From: Pseudomonas sp. TH43
GTDB taxonomy: Bacteria; Pseudomonadota; Gammaproteobacteria; Pseudomonadales; Pseudomonadaceae
Reading direction: 5' to 3'
Length of the DNA: 64,000 nt
Assembly: GCF_016650635.1 (NCBI RefSeq)
Contig: NZ_JAEKFI010000003.1
Span: forward strand, 434,001 to 498,000
The position numbers and the translations under genes are program-made. This document shows positions 18,433-26,606 of this stretch, piece after piece; position 1 is the first letter of the stretch; each line of letters starts with the position of its first letter. The notes under the pieces are model-generated. The model was not told the DNA's origin. It saw only the letters and a program-made list of their open reading frames with translations, and did no database searches.

Positions 18433-19431
18433 GTGAAAAAACTCTTTGGCGCCTCACTTCTCGCCGCCGGCCTGGCTTTGGCCAACATCGCTCAGGCAGC
18501 CCCGACGCTGCTCAACGTTTCCTACGACGTGATGCGCGATTTCTACAAGGACTACAACACTGCGTTCCAGAAGCACTGGCAAGCCGAGCACAACGAAAAC
18601 ATCACCGTGCAGATGTCTTTCGGCGGTTCGAGCAAGCAAGCGCGGTCGGTGATCGATGGCCTGCCGGCTGACGTCATCACCATGAACATGGCCACCGACA
18701 TCAATGCCCTCGCAGATAACGGCAAACTGGTCCCGGAGAACTGGGTCACCCGTCTGCCGAACAACAGCGCGCCATTCACTTCTGCCACCGTGTTCATCGT
18801 CCGCAAGGGCAACCCGAAAGCCCTGAAAGACTGGCCGGACCTGCTCAAGGACGGCGTGCAGGTGATCGTGCCTAACCCGAAAACCTCGGGTAACGGTCGC
18901 TACACCTATCTGTCGGCCTGGGGTTATGTGCTGAAGAATGGCGGCGACGAGAACAAGGCCAAGGACTTCGTCGGCAAACTGTTCAAGCAAGCGCCAGTGC
19001 TGGACACCGGTGGCCGCGCCGCGACCACAACGTTCATGACCAACCAGATCGGTGATGTGCTGGTGACCTTCGAAAACGAAGCGGAAATGATTGCCCGCGA
19101 GTTTGGTCGTGATCAATTTGAAGTGATCTACCCAAGTGTTTCGGCTGAAGCTGAGCCGCCGGTGTCCGTGGTCGATAAAGTCGTCGACAAGAAAGGCTCG
19201 CGTGCAGCGGCTGATGAGTACCTGAAGTACTTGTGGTCGCCTGAAGGTCAGGAGATTGCAGCGGCGAACTACCTGCGTCCGCGTGATCCGGCGGTGCTGG
19301 CCAAGTACACCGATCGTTTCCCGAAAGTTGATTTTCTGTCGGTTGAGAAGACGTTTGGTGACTGGCGTACCGTGCAGAAGACCCACTTCAATGATGGTGG
19401 GGTTTTCGACCAGATTTATAGCGGGCAGTAA
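18433..19431 (+). CDS. sbp: Sulfate ABC transporter periplasmic binding protein
   Basis: Binds sulfate (or thiosulfate) in the periplasm for an ABC importer. The product is 332 residues with a GTG start seven bases after AAGGA. A signal peptide (KKLFGASLLAAGLALANIAQA) is followed by the mature start APTLLNVSYDVMRDFYKDYN. Family motifs include FGGSSKQARSVIDGLPADV, PNPKTSGNGRYTYLSAWGY and LDTGGRAATTTF. No cysT, cysW or cysA follows; a terminator stands directly after the gene, so it is monocistronic and must use a permease encoded elsewhere. Confidence 0.93.
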   Translation: MKKLFGASLLAAGLALANIAQAAPTLLNVSYDVMRDFYKDYNTAFQKHWQAEHNENITVQMSFGGSSKQARSVIDGLPADVITMNMATDINALADNGKLVPENWVTRLPNNSAPFTSATVFIVRKGNPKALKDWPDLLKDGVQVIVPNPKTSGNGRYTYLSAWGYVLKNGGDENKAKDFVGKLFKQAPVLDTGGRAATTTFMTNQIGDVLVTFENEAEMIAREFGRDQFEVIYPSVSAEAEPPVSVVDKVVDKKGSRAAADEYLKYLWSPEGQEIAAANYLRPRDPAVLAKYTDRFPKVDFLSVEKTFGDWRTVQKTHFNDGGVFDQIYSGQ

Positions 19432-19447
19432 GGTTTAGGCTAGCGTG

Positions 19448-19480
19448 AAAAAGGCGACCCTCAGTGGTCGCCTTTTTTGT
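19448..19480 (+). terminator. Rho-independent terminator of sbp
   Basis: GGCGACC/GGTCGCC stem with a six-base loop, preceded by five A and followed by TTTTTTGT, 16 bp after the sbp stop. Confidence 0.9.
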
Positions 19481-19490
19481 GGCCGCTTTA

Positions 19491-19682
19491 CCCTCACCCC
19501 AGCCCTCCCGAAACGTCGGACCGCCCGGATGGAGAGGGGGCCTACCGAGGTGTCTGGCGAGTTACATCGACCTGAAAGACCTTATCGATTATGGATTCGC
19601 CACAGCACTTTCAGGTCGGCGTACCTCTCACGCATTCCCCAATCAGTCCCCTCTCCCTCTGGGAGAGGGCTAGGGTGAGGGG
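19491..19682. repeat. 192-bp element with CCCTCACCCC termini, single-unit form
   Basis: Ends in the inverted pair CCCTCACCCCAGCCCTC and GAGGGCTAGGGTGAGGGG. Internally it has CGACCTGAAAG ... CTTTCAGGTCG and a CCCTCTCCCTCTGGGAGAGGG hairpin. It is the single-copy counterpart of the expanded array at 57110-57678. It fills the gap between sbp and the convergent gene at 19686. Confidence 0.85.
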
Positions 19683-19685
19683 CTT

Positions 19686-20306
19686 TTACATCGGTGGCGT
19701 CACCCCGTCCTTCCCCGCCGAAATCGATTGAGCGGTCAAAGTGCCGTCCGCACTCTGCGTCACGAACGTAACGATCTTCACCCCGACCTTGAGCAAGCTG
19801 CGATCCCCCGGCATCAGATTGACGATCGGCACATCCTCCGGCACCAGGATCTTCTGCTGTCCGCCCTTGTAGTTCACCGTCAGCACCCGGCCATTGCTCA
19901 CCACCAGATCGCCAACGCTGCCATTGGTCATGCTGCTGCCCTTGGCCAGATCAAAGGGTCGATGACCGTCGCCACTGCCCGCCAACTCTGGTGGAAACAC
20001 ATGCACTTCCAGCGCCTTGAGCGTGCCGTCCTCCTGTGGCATCGCCGCCGAACCAATGTAACTGCCGGGTTTTATGTCTTCGATGTTGGCCAACGTGACG
20101 GCGCGGACTTTGGTGTCGCCGGTCAACTGGATCACCACGTTCTCGCCACTGTTGACGTGGACTTTCAGGGAATCGGCGCTGACGCCGGTGATTTCGCCGC
20201 GCACGCCGAGGCGCATGCCCGGTGCATCGGCGGCCAGCACGCTCGTCGCGCCCAGCAGGCTGATCAGGGCAATCGTTGCAGTGTGGCGAAGCTTCTGACG
20301 AAACAT
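19686..20306 (-). CDS. Exported DUF5666-like protein of unknown function
   Basis: A 206-residue protein with a signal peptide (LRHTATIALISLLGATSVLAAD). The mature part is built of small beta domains (MRLGVRGEITGVSADSLKVHV; VVIQLTGDTKVRAVTLANI; KPGSYIGSAAMPQEDGTLKALEVHVFPPE), resembling DUF5666/OB-like periplasmic proteins. Similar Pseudomonas genes are sometimes called metal ABC transporter permease, but there are no membrane helices after the signal peptide, so that name is not supported. The ATG at 20306 follows GGAGGATT; the longer reading to 20387 lacks a site. It is divergent from the MFS gene. Confidence 0.65.
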   Translation of the reverse strand: MFRQKLRHTATIALISLLGATSVLAADAPGMRLGVRGEITGVSADSLKVHVNSGENVVIQLTGDTKVRAVTLANIEDIKPGSYIGSAAMPQEDGTLKALEVHVFPPELAGSGDGHRPFDLAKGSSMTNGSVGDLVVSNGRVLTVNYKGGQQKILVPEDVPIVNLMPGDRSLLKVGVKIVTFVTQSADGTLTAQSISAGKDGVTPPM

Positions 20307-20548
20307 TGCAATCCTCCGGTCATCAAAGTGAACAAGACGATGTAAACATAAGCACGCTATCGAAGAAGATGTAAGTGAATGTATCATCGACCCTCAACGG
20401 TCGAACGCAAGGTTCACCGATGGATGACAGGCCGACAGCACCCGGTCATTCCGCAACGGAATAACTGATATCAACCGACGGCGTCTTCTGCCCTTCGGCT
20501 TTGTCCCATAGCCTCACCGCATTCCCTTTCGCTGGATCGAGAAACCTT

Positions 20549-21736
20549 ATGACCACCACCACTCACGCAATGACCCGAGGCATGGTGCTGCTGTTCGCCT
20601 TCTGCTGCGGCGCCATCGTTGCCAACATCTACTACGCGCAGCCAATCATCGGCCTGATCGCCCCGGACATCGGCCTGACCGACACCATGGCCAGCTTCAT
20701 CGTCTCACTGACGCAGATCGGTTATGCGCTGGGCCTGTTCTTCCTCGTGCCGTTGGGCGACCTGTTGGAAAACCGTCGGTTGATGATCATCACCACCGTC
20801 GTCGCGATTGCCAGTCTGCTCGGCGCGGCGTTCACCGATCAGCCTAATGTGTTCCTGCTGATTTCGTTACTGGTGGGGTTCAGTTCGGTGTCGGTGCAGA
20901 TCCTCATTCCACTGGCCGCGCATCTGGCGCCTGAAGAATCCCGTGGCCGAGTGGTTGGCGGCATCATGGGCGGCTTGTTGCTGGGCATCCTGTTGGCACG
21001 ACCGGTGTCGAGCGTGGTGGCTGACCATTTCGGCTGGCGGGCGATGTTCATGATTGCCGCAGCATTGATGGCAGCGATCAGCGTCGTGCTGGCACTGACC
21101 GTGCCCAAGCGCCAACCGGATCACAGCGCCTCTTACGGACAATTGCTCGGTTCGCTGTGGACGCTGTTGCGCCAGCAACCGGTGCTGCGTCAGCGGGCGT
21201 TTTATCAGGGTTGCATGTTTGCCGCGTTCAGCCTTTTCTGGACCGCTGTGCCGCTGGAACTGGCGCGTAACCATGGTCTGTCGCAGAGTGAAATCGCGAT
21301 CTTCGCCCTGGTCGGTGCCATCGGTGCCATCGCCGCGCCGATCAGCGGCCGCCTCGCCGACGCCGGGCACACTCGCATCGCCTCGCTGCTGGCCATGATA
21401 TTTGCCAGCCTGAGCTTTCTGCCCGCCTTCATCCACCCTGCCTACAGCGTCATCGGCCTGGCCGTGACCGGTGTGGTGCTCGACTTCTGCGTGCAGATGA
21501 ACATGGTGCTTGGCCAACGCGCGGTGTACTCGCTGGACGCGAAAAGCCGTGGTCGCCTCAACGCGTTGTACATGACCAGCATCTTCATCGGCGGCGCCTT
21601 CGGCTCATCGGTGGCCAGTGCGGTGTACGAACATGGCGGCTGGTTGTGGATCGTGATGGTGGGTAGTGCGTTTCCACTGTTGGCGTTGCTACGTTTTTTG
21701 AGTGCATCGCAGAGACGTTCGCTGGCGACGGCGTAA
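20549..21736 (+). CDS. Major facilitator superfamily transporter (drug/metabolite exporter)
   Basis: A 395-residue, twelve-helix transporter. The N-terminal half shows NIYYAQPIIGLIAPDIGL and the MFS motif-A segment GDLLENRRLMIITT between helices 2 and 3. Helices 4-5 contain GGIMGGLLLGILLARPVSS, and the second half has GAIAAPISGRLADAGHTR, a repeated motif-A segment. It resembles YnfM/AraJ-type exporters of unknown substrate. The start at 20549 (MTTTTHAMTRG) is chosen because the preceding 16 codons are unlike the family. The upstream 240 bp hold no recognisable gene. Confidence 0.85.
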   Translation: MTTTTHAMTRGMVLLFAFCCGAIVANIYYAQPIIGLIAPDIGLTDTMASFIVSLTQIGYALGLFFLVPLGDLLENRRLMIITTVVAIASLLGAAFTDQPNVFLLISLLVGFSSVSVQILIPLAAHLAPEESRGRVVGGIMGGLLLGILLARPVSSVVADHFGWRAMFMIAAALMAAISVVLALTVPKRQPDHSASYGQLLGSLWTLLRQQPVLRQRAFYQGCMFAAFSLFWTAVPLELARNHGLSQSEIAIFALVGAIGAIAAPISGRLADAGHTRIASLLAMIFASLSFLPAFIHPAYSVIGLAVTGVVLDFCVQMNMVLGQRAVYSLDAKSRGRLNALYMTSIFIGGAFGSSVASAVYEHGGWLWIVMVGSAFPLLALLRFLSASQRRSLATA

Positions 21737-21748
21737 GGCGTCAGAAGC

Positions 21749-21772
21749 TTTGCGAGCAAGCTCGCTCCCACA
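21749..21772. repeat. Single REP, GAGCAAGCTCGC form
   Basis: An unpaired REP (TGCGAGCAAGCTCGCTCCC) just after the MFS gene, with no inverted partner nearby. Confidence 0.75.
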
Positions 21773-21805
21773 GGTTCTTCGCCGAGCCTGGGGGAGCGAT
21801 GATGC

Positions 21806-22210
21806 TTAATACCGAACCAGTTTTTCCATCGCCGCGTCTGCCAGAAAGGAGGAGCGGCTTTTGACGTTGTGTTCGCGCACATAACGATCAATTCGCTGGA
21901 TCACGTAACCGGGGAGCGTCACGTTGACCTTCTCGGTCTTGCCGAGATAGGGCGAGATATCCAGTTCCAGCATGCCCCAGCCCATGTCGGCAAATTCCGG
22001 ATTACTGCGATGAACAGATGCCGAGGTCGGCATAGGAATCGATTCCCCGTCCGCCGCAAGTTCTTGCAGCATGATGTGTGCGATTTCAACCGCTGCGTTA
22101 TAGGCGTCTTCAAAGCTATCCCCCGCCGTGACAGCACCGGGAATATCGGGGATCTGGATACCGATGGCTGTGTTCTCGTCTCCCCACTCGATGCAGATTG
22201 GATATTGCAT
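21806..22210 (-). CDS. hicB: HicB-family antitoxin, no HicA partner seen
   Basis: A 134-residue protein with an N-terminal HicB partial-RNase-H-like domain (MQYPICIEWGDENTAIGIQI; PDIPGAVTAGDSFEDAYNAA) and a C-terminal ribbon-helix-helix type segment (VNVTLPGYVIQRIDRYVREH; SRSSFLADAAMEKLVRY). The start at 22210 follows GAAGGAGATC. HicB normally neutralises a small HicA mRNase encoded just upstream. Here the upstream 170 bp hold only a REPIN, and I find no HicA-like dsRBD reading frame on either strand. It may be a solitary regulator or a remnant. Confidence 0.85.
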   Translation of the reverse strand: MQYPICIEWGDENTAIGIQIPDIPGAVTAGDSFEDAYNAAVEIAHIMLQELAADGESIPMPTSASVHRSNPEFADMGWGMLELDISPYLGKTEKVNVTLPGYVIQRIDRYVREHNVKSRSSFLADAAMEKLVRY

Positions 22211-22571
22211 TACGGATCTCCTTCGTAACTGGCTGGCTGGATGAGCAATGATCAAAGCCACCCGCTGAAGAGCTTCCTGAACAACGAGATCCCTGTAGGA
22301 GTGAGCCTGCTCGCGATAGCGGCGTGTCAGTCAAATCAATGTCGGCTGGAAGGACGCAATCGCGAGCAGGCTCACTCCTACAGGGGATTAACTTCGTGCA
22401 TAACAGCACAGAAAATAAAAAGAACGATGCCCGGTTGTTTTACAGCATGTGATGAGCCAGCCCATTCCCCCTGAGCATGAATGCTATGCCGCGCACCTGC
22501 GTTCCCCTGCGCGTACCTGAAGGTCACTCTTGAACCGAGCCACTACCGGCGCTTCCTCAGGACTTTCGACC
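22211..22571. other. Intergenic region without a gene
   Basis: About 360 bp between divergent hicB and the peroxiredoxin gene. It contains the REPIN at 22294-22382. Nothing else recognisable was seen; open frames here are REP translations. Confidence 0.6.
22294..22382. repeat. REPIN, GTGAGC subtype
   Basis: Inverted arms (22294-22317 and 22359-22382) with the same core as the REPINs around the RAYT gene, in the opposite arm order. Confidence 0.88.
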
Positions 22572-23228
22572 ATGACCCTGCAAGCAAAACTCGATGCCTT
22601 CAAAGCCGACTTCAAGGCGGGCAAACCGCCCTACAACGCCCCGGCCGACATCCACCCGGTAATGGAACGCGCCACCGCCGAATTGATCGCCTCCGGCGCA
22701 GCCAACCGGGCGTTGAAAGTCGGTGACACAGCGCCGCTGTTCACCCTGAAAGACCCCGAGGGTCACCCGGTTTCGTCCGCCGATCGGCTGGCGCAAGGGC
22801 CGTTGGTGCTGACTTTTTACCGTGGCGTGTGGTGCCCGTACTGCAACATGGAGTTGCAGGCACTGCAGGCTTTTCTGCCGGCAATTCAGAGCGCCGGGGC
22901 GAGCCTGCTGGCGATTTCGCCGCAGATCGCTGCCAACAGTCGCAAGTCGCAACGCATCAACGAACTGCAATTCCCGATCCTCAGCGACCCACGCAATGAC
23001 GTGGCGGCAGCCTTCGGGCTGCGTTTCGAATTGCCGCCCTACCTGATCGAGCTGTACAAGAATCTGCGCAATGACCTGCCGACCTTCAACGATGATCCCG
23101 CCTGGACCTTGCCGATGCCGGCGCGCTATGTGATCGGTCAGGATGGCGTGATTCGTTACGCCGAGGTCAACCCGGATTACACTCAACGTCCCGAGCCGGA
23201 CGCGATGCTGGATGCATTGCGCGGCTGA
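22572..23228 (+). CDS. Peroxiredoxin-like (AhpC/TSA) protein
   Basis: A 218-residue thioredoxin-fold protein probably reducing peroxides. An N-terminal helical extension (MTLQAKLDAFKADFKAGKPP) precedes the thioredoxin fold: LKVGDTAPLFTLKDPEGHPV, then FYRGVWCPYCNMELQALQ. The CPYC pair is at the peroxidatic position, and SPQIAANSRKSQRINELQFPIL matches the AhpC/TSA family. Peroxiredoxins normally have TxxC; the CxxC here suggests the atypical redoxin-like subgroup. The SDR gene follows within 26 bp, so the two may form an operon. Confidence 0.85.
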   Translation: MTLQAKLDAFKADFKAGKPPYNAPADIHPVMERATAELIASGAANRALKVGDTAPLFTLKDPEGHPVSSADRLAQGPLVLTFYRGVWCPYCNMELQALQAFLPAIQSAGASLLAISPQIAANSRKSQRINELQFPILSDPRNDVAAAFGLRFELPPYLIELYKNLRNDLPTFNDDPAWTLPMPARYVIGQDGVIRYAEVNPDYTQRPEPDAMLDALRG

Positions 23229-23253
23229 ACCGATGACCTGCCCTGGAGTTGCC

Positions 23254-23973
23254 ATGACCCGACGTACTTTCCTCATCACCGGTGCCAGCAAAGGCATTGG
23301 CCGGGCGCTGGCCGAACATCTCGACCGCGCCGGCCATCGCGTGGTGGGGATTGCTCGCCAGCCGGATTTGAGCTTTCCGGGCATTTTGTTTCCGCTGGAC
23401 CTGAGCGATCGCAAGCTGACCGGTGAGGTCCTCGCGGAACTGGCGCGCACGTATGAGTTCGATGGGCTGGTGAATAACGTCGGGCTGGTGCGACCGCAGG
23501 CGTTGGGCGATATCGACCTGGAAGCGTTCGACGATGTGATGCGGGTCAACCTGCATTCGGCGTTGCAGGCGACTCAAGCGTTGTTGCCGGGAATGCGGGC
23601 GCGGGGTTGGGGTCGGGTGGTGAACATTTCCAGCCTGACGGTGCTGGGCATCACCCAGCGCACGGCGTATGCAGCGGCGAAAGCGGCGTTGGTCAGTTTC
23701 ACCCGCTCGTGGGCGCTGGAGCTGGCGCAGACCGGGATCACCGTGAACGCAGTTGCACCGGGGCCCACCGAGACCGAACTGTTTCGCGCCAACAATCCGC
23801 CGGGCAGCGAGGGTGAGGCGCGGTATCTGGCCGGGGTGCCGATGGGACGGCTGGGGCAGCCTGAAGAGATTGCCTCGGCGATTGCGTTTCTGCTCTCGGA
23901 GCAAAGCGGCTTCATCACCGGGCAAACCTTGTTTGTCGATGGCGGCGCCTCTGTGGGCAAAGCTGCCTTCTAA
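23254..23973 (+). CDS. Short-chain dehydrogenase/reductase (SDR)
   Basis: A 239-residue classical SDR oxidoreductase. Features are the cofactor motif TGASKGIGRALAEHLDRAG, NNVG in place of NNAG, a catalytic Ser in VNISSLTVLG, the YxxxK pair in TAYAAAKAALVSF and the C-terminal GQTLFVDGGASVG. The ATG at 23254 has CTGGAG upstream. The substrate is unknown; the fold resembles 3-oxoacyl-ACP reductase-like enzymes. It sits directly behind the peroxiredoxin gene. Confidence 0.88.
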   Translation: MTRRTFLITGASKGIGRALAEHLDRAGHRVVGIARQPDLSFPGILFPLDLSDRKLTGEVLAELARTYEFDGLVNNVGLVRPQALGDIDLEAFDDVMRVNLHSALQATQALLPGMRARGWGRVVNISSLTVLGITQRTAYAAAKAALVSFTRSWALELAQTGITVNAVAPGPTETELFRANNPPGSEGEARYLAGVPMGRLGQPEEIASAIAFLLSEQSGFITGQTLFVDGGASVGKAAF

Positions 23974-23991
23974 TCAACGCCCTGAATCCCC

Positions 23992-24078
23992 TGTGGGAGC
24001 GAGCCTGCTCGCGAATACGGTTTGTCAGACACATTGATGTTGGGATACACCGCTTTCGCGAGCAGGCTCGCTCCCACA
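23992..24078. repeat. REPIN, GAGCGAGC subtype
   Basis: Inverted arms (23992-24015 and 24055-24078) with core GAGCGAGCCTGCTCGCGAA, between the SDR and LysR genes. Confidence 0.88.
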
Positions 24079-24117
24079 GGGATCTACGATAGTTTCCAGA
24101 CTTGTACAGGAGCATTG

Positions 24118-25005
24118 ATGGACCGCCTCGCCGCCATGGAAACCTTCGTCTGCGTCGTCGAAACCGGCTCGTTTTCCGCCGCCGCCCGACGCCTGAATAT
24201 CGGTCAGCCCGCCGTATCAAAAACCATCGCTGCGCTGGAAAAACGCCTGGCCGTCAGCCTGCTCCTGCGCTCGACTCGCGGCCTGACCCCGACTGAAGCC
24301 GGACTGGCTTTTTTCGAGCGTGCCAAACGTGCACTCGAAGAAGCCGACGAGGCCGACAACGCAGCCCGCGGCATCGCCAGTGGCCTGAGCGGCAACCTGC
24401 GTATCAGCGCCGCCGTGACCTTCGGCCGCCTGCACATCGTGCCGCAACTGGGGCCGTTCCTCGGTCAGCACCCACAGCTGAACATCGACCTGATGCTCGA
24501 CGATCGCAACATCAATCTGGTTGAAGAAGGCATCGACGTGGCCTTGCGCATGGGCGCGCTCAACGATTCGGGGCTCACCGCACGCAAAATCGCCGACTGC
24601 CGCCGCGTGGTACTCGGCACGCCGGCCTACTTTGCCAAGCACGGCGAACCGAGCTGCCCCGCCGAATTGAGCAAACACCAGGCGGTCGTCTACAACCTCG
24701 GCGGCGGCACCACCTGGCAATTCGCCAAAGGCGCGGTACAACAATCGGTGATCCTCAGCGGACGTTTGCGCGTCAGCGCGGCCGAGGGCGTACGCGAAGC
24801 CGTCCTGGCCGATCAGGGCCTGACACTCGCCTCGGAATGGATGTTCGCCCCGGAACTGGCCAGCGGCGCGGTGAAAACGGTCATGCATGACTGGACACTG
24901 CCCGATCTGGATTTATGGGCGGTATTCCCAACGGGAAGAATGGCGAGCGCCAAGGCGCGGGCGTTTGTTGAGTATGTGCAGGGGTTACTTATCAAAGAAC
25001 ATTGA
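24118..25005 (+). CDS. LysR-family transcriptional regulator
   Basis: A 295-residue regulator. The N-terminal winged helix-turn-helix is clear (MDRLAAMETFVCVVETGSFS, then AARRLNIGQPAVSKTIAALE and LLLRSTRGLTPTEAG). The C-terminal substrate-binding domain has GNLRISAAVTFGRLHIVPQL and EEGIDVALRMGALNDSGL, as in the CrgA/DmlR-like subgroup. ACAGGAG precedes the ATG. It lies downstream of the SDR gene on the same strand behind a REPIN; a regulatory link to peroxiredoxin-SDR is possible but not shown. Confidence 0.9.
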   Translation: MDRLAAMETFVCVVETGSFSAAARRLNIGQPAVSKTIAALEKRLAVSLLLRSTRGLTPTEAGLAFFERAKRALEEADEADNAARGIASGLSGNLRISAAVTFGRLHIVPQLGPFLGQHPQLNIDLMLDDRNINLVEEGIDVALRMGALNDSGLTARKIADCRRVVLGTPAYFAKHGEPSCPAELSKHQAVVYNLGGGTTWQFAKGAVQQSVILSGRLRVSAAEGVREAVLADQGLTLASEWMFAPELASGAVKTVMHDWTLPDLDLWAVFPTGRMASAKARAFVEYVQGLLIKEH

Positions 25006-25086
25006 CGCCTCATGTTTCGTTTATTGCGATTTTCGTTTATTTCGAATAACGTCCCGACATCCCTATTGAGAATGCCGGAATCCCTC

Positions 25087-25554
25087 ATGTCGATCATTAC
25101 CCATCCACTGATCAACCTTCCCGTAGAGCGTGAAGTCAAAGCCGCCATTGAAGGCCAACGCGCCTTGACCGCTTACCTCGCGACTCAGTTTGAAACCCAG
25201 CACATCCAGATTTTTGACGAGCAGAATGAAGCTCACCGTATTGAACTGCCAACGTCGGCCTTGCGCCTGCTGGTCGACATTCTTGCGGAACTGGCAGAAG
25301 GCAACGCCGTGAAGGTCGTACCGGTTCATGCCGAATTGACCACGCAGGAAGCCGCCGACCTGCTCAATGTCTCACGCCCGCACCTGATAAAACTGCTGGA
25401 AAGCGGCGAGTTGTCCTACCACAAAACCGGCAAGCACCGACGTGTGCGTTTCGCCGATTTGATGGACTATAAAACCCGGCGAGACACCGCCAGCGAGCAG
25501 GCAATGATGCTTCTCGCGGAGCAGGCACAGGCGCTAAGGACTGGATACGAGTGA
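25087..25554 (+). CDS. Excisionase/helix-turn-helix DNA-binding antitoxin
   Basis: A 155-residue protein. Residues 85-140 form a MerR/excisionase-type winged helix (LTTQEAADLLNVSRPHLIKL, then GELSYHKTGKHRRVRFADLM). The N-terminal 80 residues (INLPVEREVKAAIEGQRALT ...) are helical. It overlaps the next gene, a PIN-domain protein, by 4 bp (GTGA), the standard layout of a type II antitoxin-toxin pair in which the DNA-binding antitoxin autoregulates. The ATG at 25087 is likely; another lies five codons upstream. Confidence 0.82.
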   Translation: MSIITHPLINLPVEREVKAAIEGQRALTAYLATQFETQHIQIFDEQNEAHRIELPTSALRLLVDILAELAEGNAVKVVPVHAELTTQEAADLLNVSRPHLIKLLESGELSYHKTGKHRRVRFADLMDYKTRRDTASEQAMMLLAEQAQALRTGYE

Positions 25555-26126
25555 GGCATTCCTCTTTCACCGCTGTATACGATGCATGTGTTTTGTACCC
25601 GGCCCCATTGAGAGACTTTCTGATGTGGCTCGCGCTCTCCGGACGGTTTCGGGCACGATGGACAAAGGAGATTCACTGCGAATGGAAGCGAAACTTATTG
25701 AAGAACCGGGCTGACCTGACAATTGAACAACTGGATCGCACGTCGCAACTGATGGACCGTGCAATCCCCGATGCCTGTATCTGCGACTATTCGGATTTGA
25801 TCAGCGGACTGACGCTACCCGACGAGAACGACCGCCATGTTCTGGCTGCAGCCATACGGTGCGGAGCAGGTGTAATCGTGACCTTCAACCTCAAGGACTT
25901 TCCCGATGCCTACCTCGCCCCGTTCGGTATCGAGGCGCAACACCCTGATGAGTTTGTTGAAAACCTGTTCCATCTGGATGCGGCAGTGGTTATCGCAGCC
26001 GCCCAACGCCAGCGCCAGCAACTGAAAATGCCACCAATGGAAGTCGAGCCATTTCTGAACCTACTGCAGCGTCAGGGACTGTCTAAGTCAGTTGGGGCGC
26101 TCTACGGCTATCGTGCAATGCTCTGA
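25551..26126 (+). CDS. PIN-domain ribonuclease toxin (VapC-like)
   Basis: A 191-residue PIN-domain protein, probably an RNase toxin neutralised by the overlapping upstream gene. Acidic residues for metal binding are visible in TAVYDACVLYPAPLRDFL near the N-terminus and in LPDENDRHVLAAAI followed by VIVTFNLKDFP, the expected PIN core order. It is longer than VapC (about 130 residues), with a C-terminal helical extension (LKMPPMEVEPFLNLLQRQGL). The start is GTG, coupled by 4-bp overlap. It is followed by a terminator, so the pair is a self-contained module. Confidence 0.82.
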   Translation: MRHSSFTAVYDACVLYPAPLRDFLMWLALSGRFRARWTKEIHCEWKRNLLKNRADLTIEQLDRTSQLMDRAIPDACICDYSDLISGLTLPDENDRHVLAAAIRCGAGVIVTFNLKDFPDAYLAPFGIEAQHPDEFVENLFHLDAAVVIAAAQRQRQQLKMPPMEVEPFLNLLQRQGLSKSVGALYGYRAML

Positions 26127-26146
26127 AGGTTGAACCTCAGATAGTA

Positions 26147-26174
26147 AAACGGCGATTCAGGATCGCCGTTTTTC
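26147..26174. terminator. Bidirectional Rho-independent terminator
   Basis: CGGCGAT/ATCGCCG stem with A-run and T-run on its two sides, between the convergent PIN-toxin and lipoprotein genes. It can serve both. Confidence 0.88.
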
Positions 26175-26176
26175 AT

Positions 26177-26581
26177 TCATTGCCCGAATTGCTTGCCCAA
26201 CCCCGGCGGCACGCCGTGGATATCGGTGTCTTCCCACGGGCCGTTGGGGCTGATCGAGCGGCTCCAGCCGTTGTTCCAGCGGAAGTAGGTGCGTTGGCGG
26301 TAGAAGGTGTTGGGTTGGCCGTCGAGGACATAGACGCCGAGTTTTTGATCCCAATGGCTGTTGCCACCCGGTGGCGGCGCGAAGCTTGCCGAGGTACGCG
26401 GGACGGGTTTTGCCGGTTTGGCGGGGATGCTTTTGCCCGGTGTCGGCGAGGTCGACGGTGTCGGGCCGGGTTGCGACGGCGGAATCGGTGGCAGGTTGGT
26501 GGTCGGTTCCGGGCGTTGCACCGCACATGCGCTCATGCCCAGGGCCAGTGTGAGGACTGTGATTCGGGCGATGACGTGCAT
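26177..26581 (-). CDS. Small proline-rich lipoprotein of unknown function
   Basis: A 134-residue protein with a lipoprotein signal (TVLTLALGMSAC, lipobox GMSAC, Cys19). Then comes a low-complexity Pro/Thr/Ser linker and a compact C-terminal part rich in aromatics (SHWDQKLGVYVLDGQPNTFY; RTYFRWNNGWSRS; NGPWEDTDIHGVPPGLG). It is probably anchored in the outer membrane. It lies 25 bp downstream of ccmI on the same strand and may be a last, functionally unrelated gene of that transcript. Confidence 0.75.
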   Translation of the reverse strand: MHVIARITVLTLALGMSACAVQRPEPTTNLPPIPPSQPGPTPSTSPTPGKSIPAKPAKPVPRTSASFAPPPGGNSHWDQKLGVYVLDGQPNTFYRQRTYFRWNNGWSRSISPNGPWEDTDIHGVPPGLGKQFGQ

Positions 26582-26606
26582 GGCGGTGCTTTCCTGTTGT
26601 GTCCGG

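Noticed and set aside
19686..20306. Metal ABC transporter permease
   Set aside because: No membrane helices beyond the signal peptide; small beta-rich exported protein instead.
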